A stretch of DNA of 64,000 bases from Agromyces kandeliae (GTDB taxonomy: Bacteria; Actinomycetota; Actinomycetes; Actinomycetales; Microbacteriaceae). The notes under the pieces are model-generated. The model was not told the DNA's origin, did not search any database, and saw nothing but the letters and a program-made list of their open reading frames with translations. The translations under genes and the position numbers were made by a program. The stretch spans positions 333,017-397,016 of the forward strand of contig NZ_WKJD01000019.1 in NCBI RefSeq assembly GCF_009674665.1, in the 5' to 3' direction. How positions within the stretch are numbered: position 1 is the first letter of the stretch; each line of letters begins with the position of its first letter. Of this stretch, positions 17,495-27,670 are shown in pieces.

Positions 17495-17983
17495 TCAGCC
17501 CTCGAAGCGGACGTCGACGATCTCGCGCTCGAGGTCGATCGACGCGACGAGCCGTTCGTCGGTGTCCTCCGGTGCGAGGCCGTACTCGAACTCGGCGAAC
17601 GCATCGCCCGGTTCGTCCGCGTCGGGGCGGAGGTCGACGCGGAGGAGCGACATCGAGCGGAGGGCGTCGATCTGGCGGTCGCCCGAGTCGCGCCCGATCG
17701 CGGCCTCGACCTCCTCGGCCTCCTCGAGGTCGGGGTCGAGCACCGTGGCGAGGAACCGCATCACGGGCGAGGCGCTCGAGTCGAGCTGCGTGACGAACGC
17801 CGAGCGGAGCTCGTCGTCGACGAGTTCGAGCTCGCCGACGAGCGTCGCCGCGACATCCAGCGCCGTGGGCGCGACGGCGTCGGCGTCGGCGTCGAGGACG
17901 ACCTCGACCCGCTGGTCGCCGTACTCCACGTCCTCGGACCAGTAGTCGCCGACGAGCCCGAAGTAGTCGTGCTCCATGGACAT
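17495..17983 (-). CDS. DUF2004-like conserved actinobacterial protein
   Basis: A 162-residue acidic protein beginning MSMEHDYFGLVGDYWSEDVE, with ERLVASIDLEREIVDVRFEG at the end. I recognise it as similar to the DUF2004 family, often found between ftsY and ffh in Microbacteriaceae; no function is known. It has no signal peptide, membrane segment or obvious catalytic motif. The start at 17983 is preferred over the ATG at 17977 because GGGGAG lies at good spacing upstream. It follows ftsY by 17 nt. Confidence 0.8.
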   Translation of the reverse strand: MSMEHDYFGLVGDYWSEDVEYGDQRVEVVLDADADAVAPTALDVAATLVGELELVDDELRSAFVTQLDSSASPVMRFLATVLDPDLEEAEEVEAAIGRDSGDRQIDALRSMSLLRVDLRPDADEPGDAFAEFEYGLAPEDTDERLVASIDLEREIVDVRFEG

Positions 17984-18000
17984 CCGCTCTCTCCCCTTCC

Positions 18001-18876
18001 TCAGCCGACGAGCTGCTGCGCGAACACGTGCGGCGTGAAGCCCGTGAGGTCGCCGATGCCCTCGCCCTGCCCGATGAGCTTGATCGGCAGCCCGGTCTTC
18101 TCCTGCACCGCGATCACGAACCCGCCCTTGGCGGATCCGTCGAGCTTGGTCAGCACGAGGCCCGTGACGCCGCCGTGCTGGATGAACGCCTCGGCCTGCG
18201 CGAGCCCGTTCTGGCCGGTGGTCGCGTCGAGCACCAGCAGGACCTCGCTGATCGGCGCCTGCTTCTCGACGACGCGCCGGATCTTGCCGAGCTCGTCCAT
18301 GAGCCCGCCCTTGGTGTGCAGGCGGCCCGCGGTGTCGATGATGACCATCTCGGTGCCGGTGCGCTTGGCGTAGTCGACCGTCTGGAAGGCGACGGAGGCC
18401 GGGTCCTGGCCCTCGCGCTCCGGACGCACCACCTGGGCGCCCGCGCGCTCGGCCCACGTCGCGAGCTGGTCGACCGCCGCGGCGCGGAACGTGTCGGCCG
18501 CCCCCACCACGACGCTCCGGCCGTAGTTGCCGAGGAACTTCGCGAACTTGCCGATCGTGGTCGTCTTGCCGACGCCGTTGACGCCGACGACGAGCACGAC
18601 CGCGGGGCGCTCGGTGAGCTTGAGCGTCGGGTCGTACTTCGCGAGCCGCTCCTCGACGAGTTCGCGGAGCATCCGCTGGACGTCTCGCGGGTCGGTGGTC
18701 TTGTACCGCTCGACCTGCGCCTTGATCGACTCGACGATCTCCTCCGTCACCGCCGGCCCGAAGTCGGCGCGGATCAGCGCGGACTCGAGGTCGTCCCACG
18801 TGTCCTCGTCGATCGTCCTCGCGCCGAACACGTTGCGGAGGGCCGACCCGAGCGACCACGATGCGCGTTCCACCAT
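18001..18876 (-). CDS. ftsY: Signal recognition particle receptor FtsY
   Basis: A 291-residue SRP receptor GTPase consisting of NG domains with a short N-terminus, the usual actinobacterial form without a long acidic A domain. It has VVGVNGVGKTTTIGKFAKF (Walker A), DTFRAAAVDQL, IDTAGRLHTKGGLM and LTKLDGSAKGG. It docks SRP-ribosome complexes at the membrane. The ATG at 18876 is immediately preceded by GGGAGG and by a TAGGCT -10 box 7 nt away. Confidence 0.97.
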   Translation of the reverse strand: MVERASWSLGSALRNVFGARTIDEDTWDDLESALIRADFGPAVTEEIVESIKAQVERYKTTDPRDVQRMLRELVEERLAKYDPTLKLTERPAVVLVVGVNGVGKTTTIGKFAKFLGNYGRSVVVGAADTFRAAAVDQLATWAERAGAQVVRPEREGQDPASVAFQTVDYAKRTGTEMVIIDTAGRLHTKGGLMDELGKIRRVVEKQAPISEVLLVLDATTGQNGLAQAEAFIQHGGVTGLVLTKLDGSAKGGFVIAVQEKTGLPIKLIGQGEGIGDLTGFTPHVFAQQLVG

Positions 18877-18883
18877 GCCTCCC

Positions 18884-18889
18884 AGCCTA
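18884..18889 (-). promoter_or_regulatory. Probable -10 box (TAGGCT) of ftsY
   Basis: On the minus strand TAGGCT stands 7 nt before the ftsY ATG. The predicted transcript would begin at or very near the start codon, although a GGGAGG between the box and the ATG could also serve as a binding site if transcription starts earlier. Confidence 0.45.
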
Positions 18890-19035
18890 CGGGGGCGGAT
18901 GCCTCCGGCTCGCCGCTCCCGGCGACCGACGGTGCCCGCCCGCGCCCGCGCGCTACCGGCCGCGCGCCCCGGCGGCAAGGCCTTGTCCGCGTCCGACTCC
19001 CGCGGAAGCATCGTGCTCGGCGGAAGGAGACCACC

Positions 19036-20022
19036 ATGCCCCTCGTCGGATTCCACGCGTCGCACGAGCAGCTGCCGCCGAGCGCGCTCCTCGACGCCGT
19101 CGTGCAGGCCGAGCGCGCCGGCTTCGACGCGGCCATGTGCAGCGACCACTGGGCGCCCTGGAGCGTCCGGCAGGGGCACTCCGGCTACGCGTGGTCGTGG
19201 CTCGGGGCGGCCCTGCAGGCGACCGACTTCTCGTTCGGCGTCGTCACGGCGCCGGGACAGCGCTACCACCCCGCGGTCGCGGCCCAGAAGATCGCGACGC
19301 TCGGCGAGATGTTCCCCGGTCGGTTCTGGGCCGCGATCGGCAGCGGCGAGGCGGTGAACGAGCACGTCACGGGCGAGCCGTGGCCCGAGAAGGAGCACCG
19401 CGACCGCCGCCTCGCGGAGACGATCGACGTCATGCGGCGGCTCCTCGCCGGCGAGACCGTCACGCACGAGGGCACGATCAGCGTGCACGAGGCGCGGCTC
19501 TGGACGCGGCCGGAGGAGGCGCCGCCGCTGATCGCCGCCGCCGTGAGCACCGAGACCGCGGCCGAGACCGCCGAGTGGGCGGACGGCGTGATCACGGTCG
19601 ACCAGGATCGTGAGGCGCTCCGCGAGTTCATCGACGCGTACCGCGGTGCGGGCGGCCGTGGGCCGATCTGCGTCCAGGTCCACCTCAGCTGGGCGCCGAC
19701 CGACGACGAGGCCGTGGCCATCGCGCACGACCAGTGGCGGCAGAGCCTGGTGCCCCCGCACCTCGCGTGGGAGCTCGCGAGCCCGGAGGCGTTCGACGAG
19801 CGGACGGCCGATGCGGAGCCGTCGGAGGTGGCCGACACGCTCCTCGCCTCCTCGGACACGCAGCGCCACCTCGACGCGCTCCTCGAGCTCGCCGACCTCG
19901 GCGTCGACCGCATCTACCTGCACCACGTCGGGCAGGAGCAGCAGGGGTTCATCGACGCGTTCGGCGCGCACGTGCTGCCCGCGCTCCGCGCCGCGGGCCC
20001 GGACGCCGGCATCGAGGGCTGA
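19036..20022 (+). CDS. LLM-class flavin-dependent oxidoreductase (non-F420 type)
   Basis: A 328-residue luciferase-like TIM barrel. It has GFDAAMCSDHWAPWS, FGVVTAPGQRYHPAVAAQKIATL and ERAGF near the N-terminus, matching the group described as LLM-family enzymes that probably use FMN rather than F420. The substrate is unknown. A GGAAGGAGA binding site lies 7 nt before the ATG. It precedes a trehalose synthase-like gene by 4 nt, so the two are co-translated, but no metabolic link can be read from sequence. Confidence 0.85.
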   Translation: MPLVGFHASHEQLPPSALLDAVVQAERAGFDAAMCSDHWAPWSVRQGHSGYAWSWLGAALQATDFSFGVVTAPGQRYHPAVAAQKIATLGEMFPGRFWAAIGSGEAVNEHVTGEPWPEKEHRDRRLAETIDVMRRLLAGETVTHEGTISVHEARLWTRPEEAPPLIAAAVSTETAAETAEWADGVITVDQDREALREFIDAYRGAGGRGPICVQVHLSWAPTDDEAVAIAHDQWRQSLVPPHLAWELASPEAFDERTADAEPSEVADTLLASSDTQRHLDALLELADLGVDRIYLHHVGQEQQGFIDAFGAHVLPALRAAGPDAGIEG

Positions 20023-20026
20023 GCCG

Positions 20027-21691
20027 ATGCGCGCGACCGACCGCGGCGACCTGTGGTGGAAGACCGCGGTCGTGTACTGCCTCGACGTCGAGACCTACAT
20101 GGACTGGAACGACGACGGCTCGGGCGACTTCGAGGGCCTCGCGAACCGGCTCGACCACCTCGCAGAGCTCGGCGTGACCTGCATCTGGCTCATGCCGTTC
20201 CAGCCCTCGCCCGACCAGGACGACGGCTACGACATCACCGACTTCCTCGGCGTCGACCCGCGACTCGGATCGCTCGGCGACGTCGTCGCGTTCACGCGTG
20301 CGGCGCGGGACCGCGGCATCCGGGTGATCATGGACCTGGTGATGAACCACACGTCCGACCGGCATCCGTGGTTCACCTCGGCCAAGCGCGGCCGCAACGC
20401 CCCCTACCGCGACTTCTACGTCTGGCGCGACGAGATCCCGCCGAACCCGGCCGAGAACGTCTTCCCGGGCGAGGAGGACGGCGTGTGGGAGTGGCACGAG
20501 GGCACCGGTCAGTACTACCTGCACTCGTTCTACCGGCACCAGCCCGACCTGAACATCGCCAACCCCGAGGTGCGCGACGAGATCGCGAAGACCGTCGGGT
20601 TCTGGCTGGAGCTCGGGTTCTCCGGGTTCCGCGTCGACGCGGTGCCCTTCCTCATCGAGCCCCCGGAGGGCGTGGACATCGGCGATCCGCACGAGCTCAT
20701 GCGCGACCTCCGCCGGTACCTGCAGCGCCGCGCCAGCGACGCGATCCTGCTCGGCGAGGTCAACCTCCCGTACGACGAGCAGATCGCGTACTTCGGCGCC
20801 GACGGCGATCCGGCCGAGCTCACGCTGCAGTTCGACTTCGAGGCGATGCAGCGGCTGTACCTGTCGCTCGCGAGGCAGGATGCCACGCCGCTCCGCGACA
20901 CGCTCGCCCGCCGCCCGCAACTCGAGCCGGAGAAGCAGTGGGCGAACTTCGTGCGCAACCACGACGAGCTGACCCTCGACAAGCTCTCCGACGCCGAGCG
21001 CGAGGAGGTCTTCGACGCGTTCGCTCCCGACGAGTGGATGCGGGTGTACGGCCGCGGGATCGTCCGGCGGCTTCCGACGATGCTGGAGGGCGATCCGCGG
21101 CGCATCCGCATGGCCTACAGCCTGCTCTTCTCGCTCCCCGGCACGCCCGTGCTCTTCTACGGCGAGGAGATCGGCATGGGCGAGAACGGCGAGCAGGAGA
21201 AGCGCCAGGCCGTGCGCACGCCCATGCAGTGGACGGGCGGCCGCAACGGCGGCTTCTCCCGGGCGGCACCCGGGCGGCTCGCGGCCTCGCCGCCGTCCGA
21301 CGGGTACGCCCCGGAGCACGTCAGCGTCCAGGCGCAGATGCACGATCCCGACTCCCTGCTCGCGGTCATCCGCGGCTTCGTGACCCGGTACCGCAGCTCG
21401 CCCGAGATCGGCTGGGGCCGGTTCGAGCTGCTCGACGTCGGCGAGCCCGCGGTGCTCGCGCACCGCATCACCGAGGACCACCTGCGGTTCGTCGCGCTGC
21501 ACAACTTCGCGCCCCACCCCGTGCGGGTCACCCTCGAACTGGGCGACCTGCCGGAGGACGCGGTGCTCTCCGACCTGTTCGCCGTCGACGCCGACCCGAT
21601 CGACGATCGCGGCCGGGTCGACGTCGAGCTCGACGCGTACGGGTACCGATGGTTCCGCGTGCTCGCACCGGGCGACCGCAGGCTCACCTGA
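20027..21691 (+). CDS. GH13 alpha-amylase-family enzyme, trehalose synthase-like
   Basis: A 554-residue GH13 protein. VVYCLDVETYMDWNDDGSGDF and TCIWLMPFQPSPDQDDGYDI place it near trehalose synthase/maltosyl transferases. Catalytic residues are D204 in GFRVDAV, E244 in LLGEVN, and D313 in VRNHDE; the usual D/H pair is in VMNHTSDRHPWF. No signal peptide, so cytoplasmic. True trehalose synthase has a YEVHVRAF-like start, so this may be a divergent paralogue with another alpha-glucan or glucoside substrate. It is coupled to the LLM oxidoreductase gene. Confidence 0.83.
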   Translation: MRATDRGDLWWKTAVVYCLDVETYMDWNDDGSGDFEGLANRLDHLAELGVTCIWLMPFQPSPDQDDGYDITDFLGVDPRLGSLGDVVAFTRAARDRGIRVIMDLVMNHTSDRHPWFTSAKRGRNAPYRDFYVWRDEIPPNPAENVFPGEEDGVWEWHEGTGQYYLHSFYRHQPDLNIANPEVRDEIAKTVGFWLELGFSGFRVDAVPFLIEPPEGVDIGDPHELMRDLRRYLQRRASDAILLGEVNLPYDEQIAYFGADGDPAELTLQFDFEAMQRLYLSLARQDATPLRDTLARRPQLEPEKQWANFVRNHDELTLDKLSDAEREEVFDAFAPDEWMRVYGRGIVRRLPTMLEGDPRRIRMAYSLLFSLPGTPVLFYGEEIGMGENGEQEKRQAVRTPMQWTGGRNGGFSRAAPGRLAASPPSDGYAPEHVSVQAQMHDPDSLLAVIRGFVTRYRSSPEIGWGRFELLDVGEPAVLAHRITEDHLRFVALHNFAPHPVRVTLELGDLPEDAVLSDLFAVDADPIDDRGRVDVELDAYGYRWFRVLAPGDRRLT

Positions 21692-21742
21692 CCGGATGCC
21701 GTGGGCGACCGGATGCCGCGGTGGCGGCCGCCGCGCCCGCGA

Positions 21743-24700
21743 TCAGCTTGCCTTCGCGTCGAACTCCTCGCGCACCCGCTGACCGACGACCGCCGAGACG
21801 CCGTCCTGGCGCATCGAGACGCCGTAGAGGGCGTCCGCGATCTCCATGGTGCGCTTCTGGTGCGTGATGACGATCAGCTGGCTCTCCTCGCGCAGGGCCT
21901 CGAAGGTCGTCAGCAGTCGCCCGAGGTTCGCGTCGTCGAGCGCGGCCTCGACCTCGTCCATGATGTAGAACGGGCTCGGGCGGGCCTTGAAGATCGCCAT
22001 GAGCAGCGCGACCGCCGCGAGCGAGCGCTCGCCGCCCGAGAGCAGCGAGAGGCGCTCGATCTTCTTGCCCGCGGGCTTCACGCTCACCTCGATGCCCGTC
22101 GTGAGCAGGTCGTCGGGGTTCGTGAGGGAGATGCGCCCCTCGCCGCCGGGGAACAGGATCGGGAAGACGTCGGCGAACGCCTCGCGCGTGTCCTCGAACG
22201 CGGAGCGGAAGATCGACTCCATGCGGCCGTCGATCTCCTCGATGATCGTGAGGAGGTCCTTGCGGGTGTTCGCGAGGTCCGTGAGCTGCTCGGTGAGGAA
22301 CTGGTGGCGCTGCTCGAGCGCCGCGAACTCCTCGAGCGCGAGCGGGTTGACCCGGCCGAGCTGGGCGAGCTTGCGTTCGGCGGCCTGCAGTCGCTTCTGC
22401 TGCTCGGCGCGCACGAACGGACGCGGCTCGGCCTCGGCGTCGGCCTCGTCCGGGATCGGCTGGTCGGGCCCGTACTCGGCGACGAGGACCTCCTCGCCGA
22501 GTCCGAGCTCGCTCTCGGCGCGCTCGACGAGCGATCCGACGTGGAGCTTCTTCTCGTAGATGCGCAGCTCGAGGCCGTGCACGTCCTCGGTCACCGCCTG
22601 CAGGCGCTCACGGGCGGATGCCTCGGCGCGACGCGCGACCTGGACCTCCTCGTTGCGGCTCGCCCGCTCGGCCTCGGCGGCGGCCAGCGCGACGCGGGCC
22701 TCCGCCACCGACCGGCCGACCGCGGCGAGGACCGGGGGCAGCGCATCGGCGACGCGCGACGCCGCCCCGAGCTGGGCGCGGCGGACGACGGCGCGGCGCG
22801 CCGCCTCGTCGGCGGCACGGCGCTCGGCCTCGTGCTGGCGCTCCATCGCGACGATGCGCGCCTCCTCGGCGCGGACCCGCTCGCGCGCCGTCTCGAGCCG
22901 CAGCCGCGCCTCGACCTCGCCCTCGCGAGCCCGTTCGAGCGCGGCGAGCGCGCCGTCGCGGCGTTCGGCCTCGAGCACGGGGCGCGCTTCGCCGCGAGCG
23001 GCCTCGAGCTCCGCCTTCGCCGTCGTCGCGGCCTGCTCGGCCTCGGCGATGCGCTCCTCGGCGGTGCGGACCGCGTCGGCGAGTCGGTCGGTCTCGGCAC
23101 CGGCGGCCTCGGCCTGCACGCGGGCGCGGTTCAGCGACTCGGTGCGCTGGGCGAGCTGGGCGTCGAACTCGCGGAGCGCGGCGAGCGCGAGCTTCGACTG
23201 CTCCTTGGCGTGCTCGGCGTCTCCGCGCTGCGCGTCGAGGTCGAAGCGGGCGCGCTCGATGTCGGCTCGGACCTCGTCGAGCCGCGACTGGGCGCGGTCG
23301 CGCTCGGCGATCAGCTCGATGCGGCTCTGCGTGCGGCCCGAGCCTCCGTGCACGACGAAGCGGCCGACGACGGTGCCGTCGCGCGTGATCACGGTCGCCG
23401 GGCGGTCGAGCGCGGCGAGCGCGGGCTCGGCCGCGCGGACGGCGTCGAGGTCGTCGGCGACGAGCACCTCGCCGAGGAGGGCGAGGACGCCGGCGGGCGC
23501 GGTGACCACGTCGGCGGCGGCCGTGAGCCCGTCGACCTCGAGGCGTCCGGCACCGGAGAGGTCGGAGCCCGGCTCGGCGATCGCGAGCGCGACGCGGCCG
23601 AGGTCCCCCTCGGTCGCGATCCCGACGGCCCGGAGTGCCGCCTCGCGGTCGTCGACGAGCACGGACTCGGCGAGCGGTCCGAGAGCCGCCGCGATCGCGG
23701 CCTCGAAGCCGGGCTCGACGCGCAGGTGCTCGGCGAGCAGGCCCCGCACGCCCGCGGTGCCGGAGGCGGCGAGCGCTGCCGACCCGTCCTTCTGGTCGAG
23801 CGCGAGCGAGAGCGCGCCGACTCGCGCGCCGAGCGCGTCGCGTTCGCGCTCGCGTTCGTGGAGCGCCTCGCGCAGCTTCTCGATCTCGGCTTCGGCCTCG
23901 AAGACCGCGGCCTGCGCGAGCTCGTACGCCTCGTCGAGGTCGGTCGCGGCGGCGGGATCGGCATCGGACTCGGCCTCGACCCGTGCGAGGTCGGCGGCCG
24001 CGGCCTCACGGCGCGACTGCGCCGCGTCGAGGGCGTTCCGGTGCCGGAGCACCTCGCCGCGTACTGCGGCGAGCTTCGAGGCGGCGGTGTCGGCGCGGCC
24101 CGAGAGCTGGGACGCCCGCAGGTCGTACTCGCTGACCCGTGCCGCCTGCGCCGCGATCTCCTCGTCGACGGCGTCGAGCGCGGACCGGGCGTCTCGGGTC
24201 GTGATCGCCGCCTGCTCGAGCGCGGACGCCGCGTCGCCGACGCCGCCGCGGATGCCGTCGAGCTCGCCGCGCGCCGCGGCGATGTCGGCGAGCGTCACGG
24301 TCGGCGCGGCATCCGTGCCCTCGTCGGCGGCGGAGAGCAGCGCGATGCGCTGGCGTGCGAGCGAGTCGAGCGAGCGCAGCCGTGCCTCGGACTGCTCGAG
24401 CGCGAAGCTCACCGCGCGGGCCGTGTCGACGTCGTCGCCGCCCTGCGCCTGCTCGAGCCGAGCGATGTGCGCCTGGTGGCGTTCGAGCTCCTGCTGCAGC
24501 ACGAGGCGCTCGGCGTGCCGTTCGTGCTCGGTGCGCCCGGCGGCCTCGAGCGCGCGGCGCAGCTCGACGACCTCGTCGGCCACGAGCCGGGCCTTCGCGT
24601 CGCGCACGACCGCGGCGATGCCGGCGGCCTCGCGCGCGACCTCGGCCTGGCGCCCGAGCGGCTTCAGCTGGCGGCGCAGCTCTGCGGCGAGGTCGGTCAG

Positions 24701-25270
24701 CCGCGTGAGGTTCGCCTGCATCGCGTCGAGCTTCCGGAGCGTCTTCTCCTTGCGGCGACGGTGCTTCAGGATGCCGGCGGCCTCCTCGATGAACCCCCGA
24801 CGGTCCTCGGGGCTCGCGTGCAGCACCTGGTCGAGCTGGCCCTGCCCGACGATGACGTGCATCTCACGGCCGAGACCCGAATCGCTGAGCAGCTCCTGCA
24901 CGTCGAGCAGGCGGCACTGCTCGCCGTTGATCGCGTACTCGCTGCCGCCGTTGCGGAACAGCGTGCGCGAGATCGTGACCTCGGTGTACTCGATCGGGAG
25001 CGCGCCGTCGGAGTTGTCGATGGTCAGGCTCACCTCGGCGCGGCCGAGCGGGCCGCGCGTGGACGTGCCCGCGAAGATGACGTCCTCCATCTTCCCGCCG
25101 CGGAGCGTCTTGGCGCCCTGCTCGCCCATGACCCACGCGAGCGCGTCGACGACGTTCGACTTGCCGGAGCCGTTCGGGCCGACGATGCACGTCACCCCGG
25201 GCTCGAACGCGAAGGTGGTCGGCTGCGCGAAGGACTTGAAGCCCTTCAGGGTGAGGCTCTTGAGGTACAT
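21743..25270 (-). CDS. smc: Chromosome segregation protein SMC
   Basis: A 1175-residue SMC ATPase of full length. Walker A is GPNGSGKS at residues 31-38 and the region up to about residue 165 is the N-terminal head. Two long coiled coils flank a hinge near residues 510-640. The C-terminal head carries LLSGGERSLAAVALL and the Walker B FYIMDEVEAALDD. It forms the condensin-like complex with ScpA/ScpB. The start at 25270 gives MYLKSLTLKGFKSF, the family N-terminus. The coiled-coil stretch is so Arg/Ala/Glu rich that long antisense open frames arise opposite it. Confidence 0.97.
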   Translation of the reverse strand: MYLKSLTLKGFKSFAQPTTFAFEPGVTCIVGPNGSGKSNVVDALAWVMGEQGAKTLRGGKMEDVIFAGTSTRGPLGRAEVSLTIDNSDGALPIEYTEVTISRTLFRNGGSEYAINGEQCRLLDVQELLSDSGLGREMHVIVGQGQLDQVLHASPEDRRGFIEEAAGILKHRRRKEKTLRKLDAMQANLTRLTDLAAELRRQLKPLGRQAEVAREAAGIAAVVRDAKARLVADEVVELRRALEAAGRTEHERHAERLVLQQELERHQAHIARLEQAQGGDDVDTARAVSFALEQSEARLRSLDSLARQRIALLSAADEGTDAAPTVTLADIAAARGELDGIRGGVGDAASALEQAAITTRDARSALDAVDEEIAAQAARVSEYDLRASQLSGRADTAASKLAAVRGEVLRHRNALDAAQSRREAAAADLARVEAESDADPAAATDLDEAYELAQAAVFEAEAEIEKLREALHERERERDALGARVGALSLALDQKDGSAALAASGTAGVRGLLAEHLRVEPGFEAAIAAALGPLAESVLVDDREAALRAVGIATEGDLGRVALAIAEPGSDLSGAGRLEVDGLTAAADVVTAPAGVLALLGEVLVADDLDAVRAAEPALAALDRPATVITRDGTVVGRFVVHGGSGRTQSRIELIAERDRAQSRLDEVRADIERARFDLDAQRGDAEHAKEQSKLALAALREFDAQLAQRTESLNRARVQAEAAGAETDRLADAVRTAEERIAEAEQAATTAKAELEAARGEARPVLEAERRDGALAALERAREGEVEARLRLETARERVRAEEARIVAMERQHEAERRAADEAARRAVVRRAQLGAASRVADALPPVLAAVGRSVAEARVALAAAEAERASRNEEVQVARRAEASARERLQAVTEDVHGLELRIYEKKLHVGSLVERAESELGLGEEVLVAEYGPDQPIPDEADAEAEPRPFVRAEQQKRLQAAERKLAQLGRVNPLALEEFAALEQRHQFLTEQLTDLANTRKDLLTIIEEIDGRMESIFRSAFEDTREAFADVFPILFPGGEGRISLTNPDDLLTTGIEVSVKPAGKKIERLSLLSGGERSLAAVALLMAIFKARPSPFYIMDEVEAALDDANLGRLLTTFEALREESQLIVITHQKRTMEIADALYGVSMRQDGVSAVVGQRVREEFDAKAS

Positions 25271-25475
25271 GTCCCCCCGGTGTCGCGGCGTGATGGTGCT
25301 GGATGCCTCGGACGAGCGTACCCGAGCGGATGCCACGGGTCCGGTTCGCTCGCCGCGTTCGGGCGGATCGGGCCCGCCAACGGCGCCGGCGCCATGGTCG
25401 TCGTCTCGGATGGCGGTACCGGGGCGTGCGTCGTGTGGCTAGGCTGGCAGGCTGCTCCGAGTCGAGGGAGGTCGC

Positions 25476-26570
25476 ATGGGCGCAGAGGTGCGGGAGATCC
25501 GCCTGTCGACGGCGACGGATGCCACGGCGCCCTCCGAACTCGACGCGTACGCCGCGCTGATCCGCCGGCTCGACCTCGAGCGCCTCGGCACCGACGAGCT
25601 CGCGCGACCCGTGCCGGAACTACTCCGGGAATTCGCGGACGACCCGTACCGCGCGCACGTGCCGCTCGGCGCGTTCGACGGCGGGACCCTCGTCGGCATG
25701 GCCGAGCTCGAGTGGGAGCGCGACGACGACGCTCGCACCGCCTACCTCGTGATGCTCGGCGTCGCGCCCGATCGCCGCCGTCAGGACATCGGCTCCGCGC
25801 TGCTCGCGCACGCCGAGCGCGTCGCGTCCGATGCGGGACGCCCGACCCTCGTCCTGTCGGCCGACCACGGTGCCGGCCACGGGACGGACCCCGCCGACGG
25901 GACCGCGCCGAGCCCCGGAGGCGTCCTGCGCGCACCCCAGGGCGATGCGACGATCCCGGCCGACGACCCGGCCGTACGATTCGCCCGGGCCCACGGCTAC
26001 GCGCTCGGCCAGCTCGACCGGGTGAGCGTGCTCGACGTCGCTGGCCGCGCGGCCGAGTTCGCGGCGCGGCTCGCGGACCTCGCGGCGCCCGACCCCTACC
26101 GGGTGCGAACGTGGGTCGACCGCGCACCCGACGACCTCGTCGATTCGCTCGCCGTGGCCCACGAGCGGATGTCGGTCGATGCGCCGTCGGGCGCCATCGC
26201 GTACGAACTCGAGCACTGGGACGCCGACCGGGTCCGGGACGAGGAGCGTCGGTCCCTCGCCAAGGGCCGGACCACGCTCACCGCCGCTGCCGTCGCGCCC
26301 GACGGCGCCGTCGCCGGGTTCACCGTGCTGTCGCTGCTCGCCGACTCCCCCGCCGTCGAGCAGTGGGACACCATCGTGCTCGCCGCCCACCGGGGCCACC
26401 GCCTCGGCATGCGGCTGAAGCTCGAGAACCTCCTCCTGCTCCAGGCGGCGGATGCCTCGCGCGAACGCGTCTACACCTGGAATGCCGACGAGAACGAGCA
26501 CATGCTCGCCATCAACCTCGACCTCGGCTTCCGGCCGTTCGCCCTCGAGTCCGTCTGGCAGCGGCCGTGA
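25476..26570 (+). CDS. Double-GNAT N-acetyltransferase (first of tandem pair)
   Basis: A 364-residue protein with two GNAT folds. The first (about residues 70-200) has YLVMLGVAPDRRRQDIGSALL as the acetyl-CoA motif A; the second (about 215-364) has IVLAAHRGHRLGMRLKLENL and ends [25 protein letters not shown]. This two-domain arrangement resembles mycothiol synthase-type and other actinobacterial double acetyltransferases; the substrate is unknown. A GGGAGG binding site precedes the ATG, and a TAGGCT -10-like element lies at 25439-25444. It is transcribed divergently from smc and overlaps its paralogue by GTGA. Confidence 0.83.
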   Translation: MGAEVREIRLSTATDATAPSELDAYAALIRRLDLERLGTDELARPVPELLREFADDPYRAHVPLGAFDGGTLVGMAELEWERDDDARTAYLVMLGVAPDRRRQDIGSALLAHAERVASDAGRPTLVLSADHGAGHGTDPADGTAPSPGGVLRAPQGDATIPADDPAVRFARAHGYALGQLDRVSVLDVAGRAAEFAARLADLAAPDPYRVRTWVDRAPDDLVDSLAVAHERMSVDAPSGAIAYELEHWDADRVRDEERRSLAKGRTTLTAAAVAPDGAVAGFTVLSLLADSPAVEQWDTIVLAAHRGHRLGMRLKLENLLLLQAADASRERVYTWNADENEHMLAINLDLGFRPFALESVWQRP

Positions 26571-27670
26571 ACGGCGACGCGCCCGTGAGCGGCGCCGCAG
26601 CGACGAGCGGCCCGGGCACGCTGCGTCCGATCGAGGCCCCCGACCGCATCGGGATAGCCGAGTCGGCCGACCTGGAGGCCTACGCCGACTTCGCCCGTCG
26701 CATCCAGCTCGAGACCATCGGCACGGACGAGTTCAGCCACTCGCCGGCCGAACTCGCCGTGCTCGGAGGGAACCCGTACCTCGAGCGACGGCGTTTCGGG
26801 ATCTTCGACGACGGTCGCCTGGTCGCGGCGGTCGCAGCGTGGTGGGAACGCGAGCAGGAGGACGGCGCGCCCATGATCACGATGGTCGGAGTGGACCCGG
26901 CGTATCGCCGACGCGGACTCGGCGGTCGCGTGCTCGACGCGATCGAGGCATCCGCTCGCGACGCCGGACGCCACGCCACGATCATGATCTCGGAGCACCG
27001 CACCGACGACGGCTCGGGGGAACGCCTCCACGCGCCGCAGGGCGGCGCGTCGCTGCCCGCCGACGCGCCGTCGGTCCGGTTCGCGCGTTCGCGCGGCTAC
27101 CACCTCGGCCAGTTGCTCGTCGCGAGCGCCCTCCCCGTCTCCGGGCTCGGCGCACGCGTCCGCGGCCTCGCCGAGCAGGCCGCACGATCCGACGGCTACC
27201 GCCTCGAGCACTGGCGCGATCACACGCCCGCCGAACACCTCGACGCGTTCGCGCTCGCCCGCTCGCAGATGGTGGCGGAGGCGCCGAGCGGCGCCGTCGA
27301 CTTCCCCGACGAGCACTGGGACGCGGCGCGCATCCTGGACGAGGAGGCGCGCGCCGTCGCGGCCGGACGGACGCACCTGACGGTCGCCGCGATCGCGCCC
27401 GGCGGTGAGATCGCCGGCTTCACCATCCTCACGCTCGCCCCCGGCAAGCGCGGGGCCTACCAGGACGACACGCTGGTCCTCGCCCCGCACCGCGGCCACG
27501 GCCTCGGCATGCGGATGAAGCTCGCGAACCTCGTCGCGCTCGCGGACGCGGCGCCCGAGCGGACGGAGGTCTACACCTGGAACGCGGACGAGAACGGACC
27601 CATGCTCGCGATCAACCGCGAACTGGGCTTCCGCCCGCATTCGATCCAGGCGACGTGGCAGCGGGGCTGA
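26567..27670 (+). CDS. Double-GNAT N-acetyltransferase (second of tandem pair)
   Basis: A 367-residue paralogue of the preceding gene. It shares the two-domain layout: [20 protein letters not shown] in the first domain and [20 protein letters not shown] plus [23 protein letters not shown] in the second. The start is the GTG at 26567, overlapping the upstream stop as GTGA. Its 3' end overlaps the convergent mutM gene by 59 nt. The pair looks like an old tandem duplication; no substrate can be proposed. Confidence 0.82.
   Translation: MNGDAPVSGAAATSGPGTLRPIEAPDRIGIAESADLEAYADFARRIQLETIGTDEFSHSPAELAVLGGNPYLERRRFGIFDDGRLVAAVAAWWEREQEDGAPMITMVGVDPAYRRRGLGGRVLDAIEASARDAGRHATIMISEHRTDDGSGERLHAPQGGASLPADAPSVRFARSRGYHLGQLLVASALPVSGLGARVRGLAEQAARSDGYRLEHWRDHTPAEHLDAFALARSQMVAEAPSGAVDFPDEHWDAARILDEEARAVAAGRTHLTVAAIAPGGEIAGFTILTLAPGKRGAYQDDTLVLAPHRGHGLGMRMKLANLVALADAAPERTEVYTWNADENGPMLAINRELGFRPHSIQATWQRG

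Noticed and set aside
21701..27670. A very long plus-strand open frame (about 1990 codons) opposite smc
   Set aside because: It is antisense to the clear smc gene and arises from GC-rich codon structure. Only its last part, from the GTG at 26567, is a real gene (second GNAT protein).
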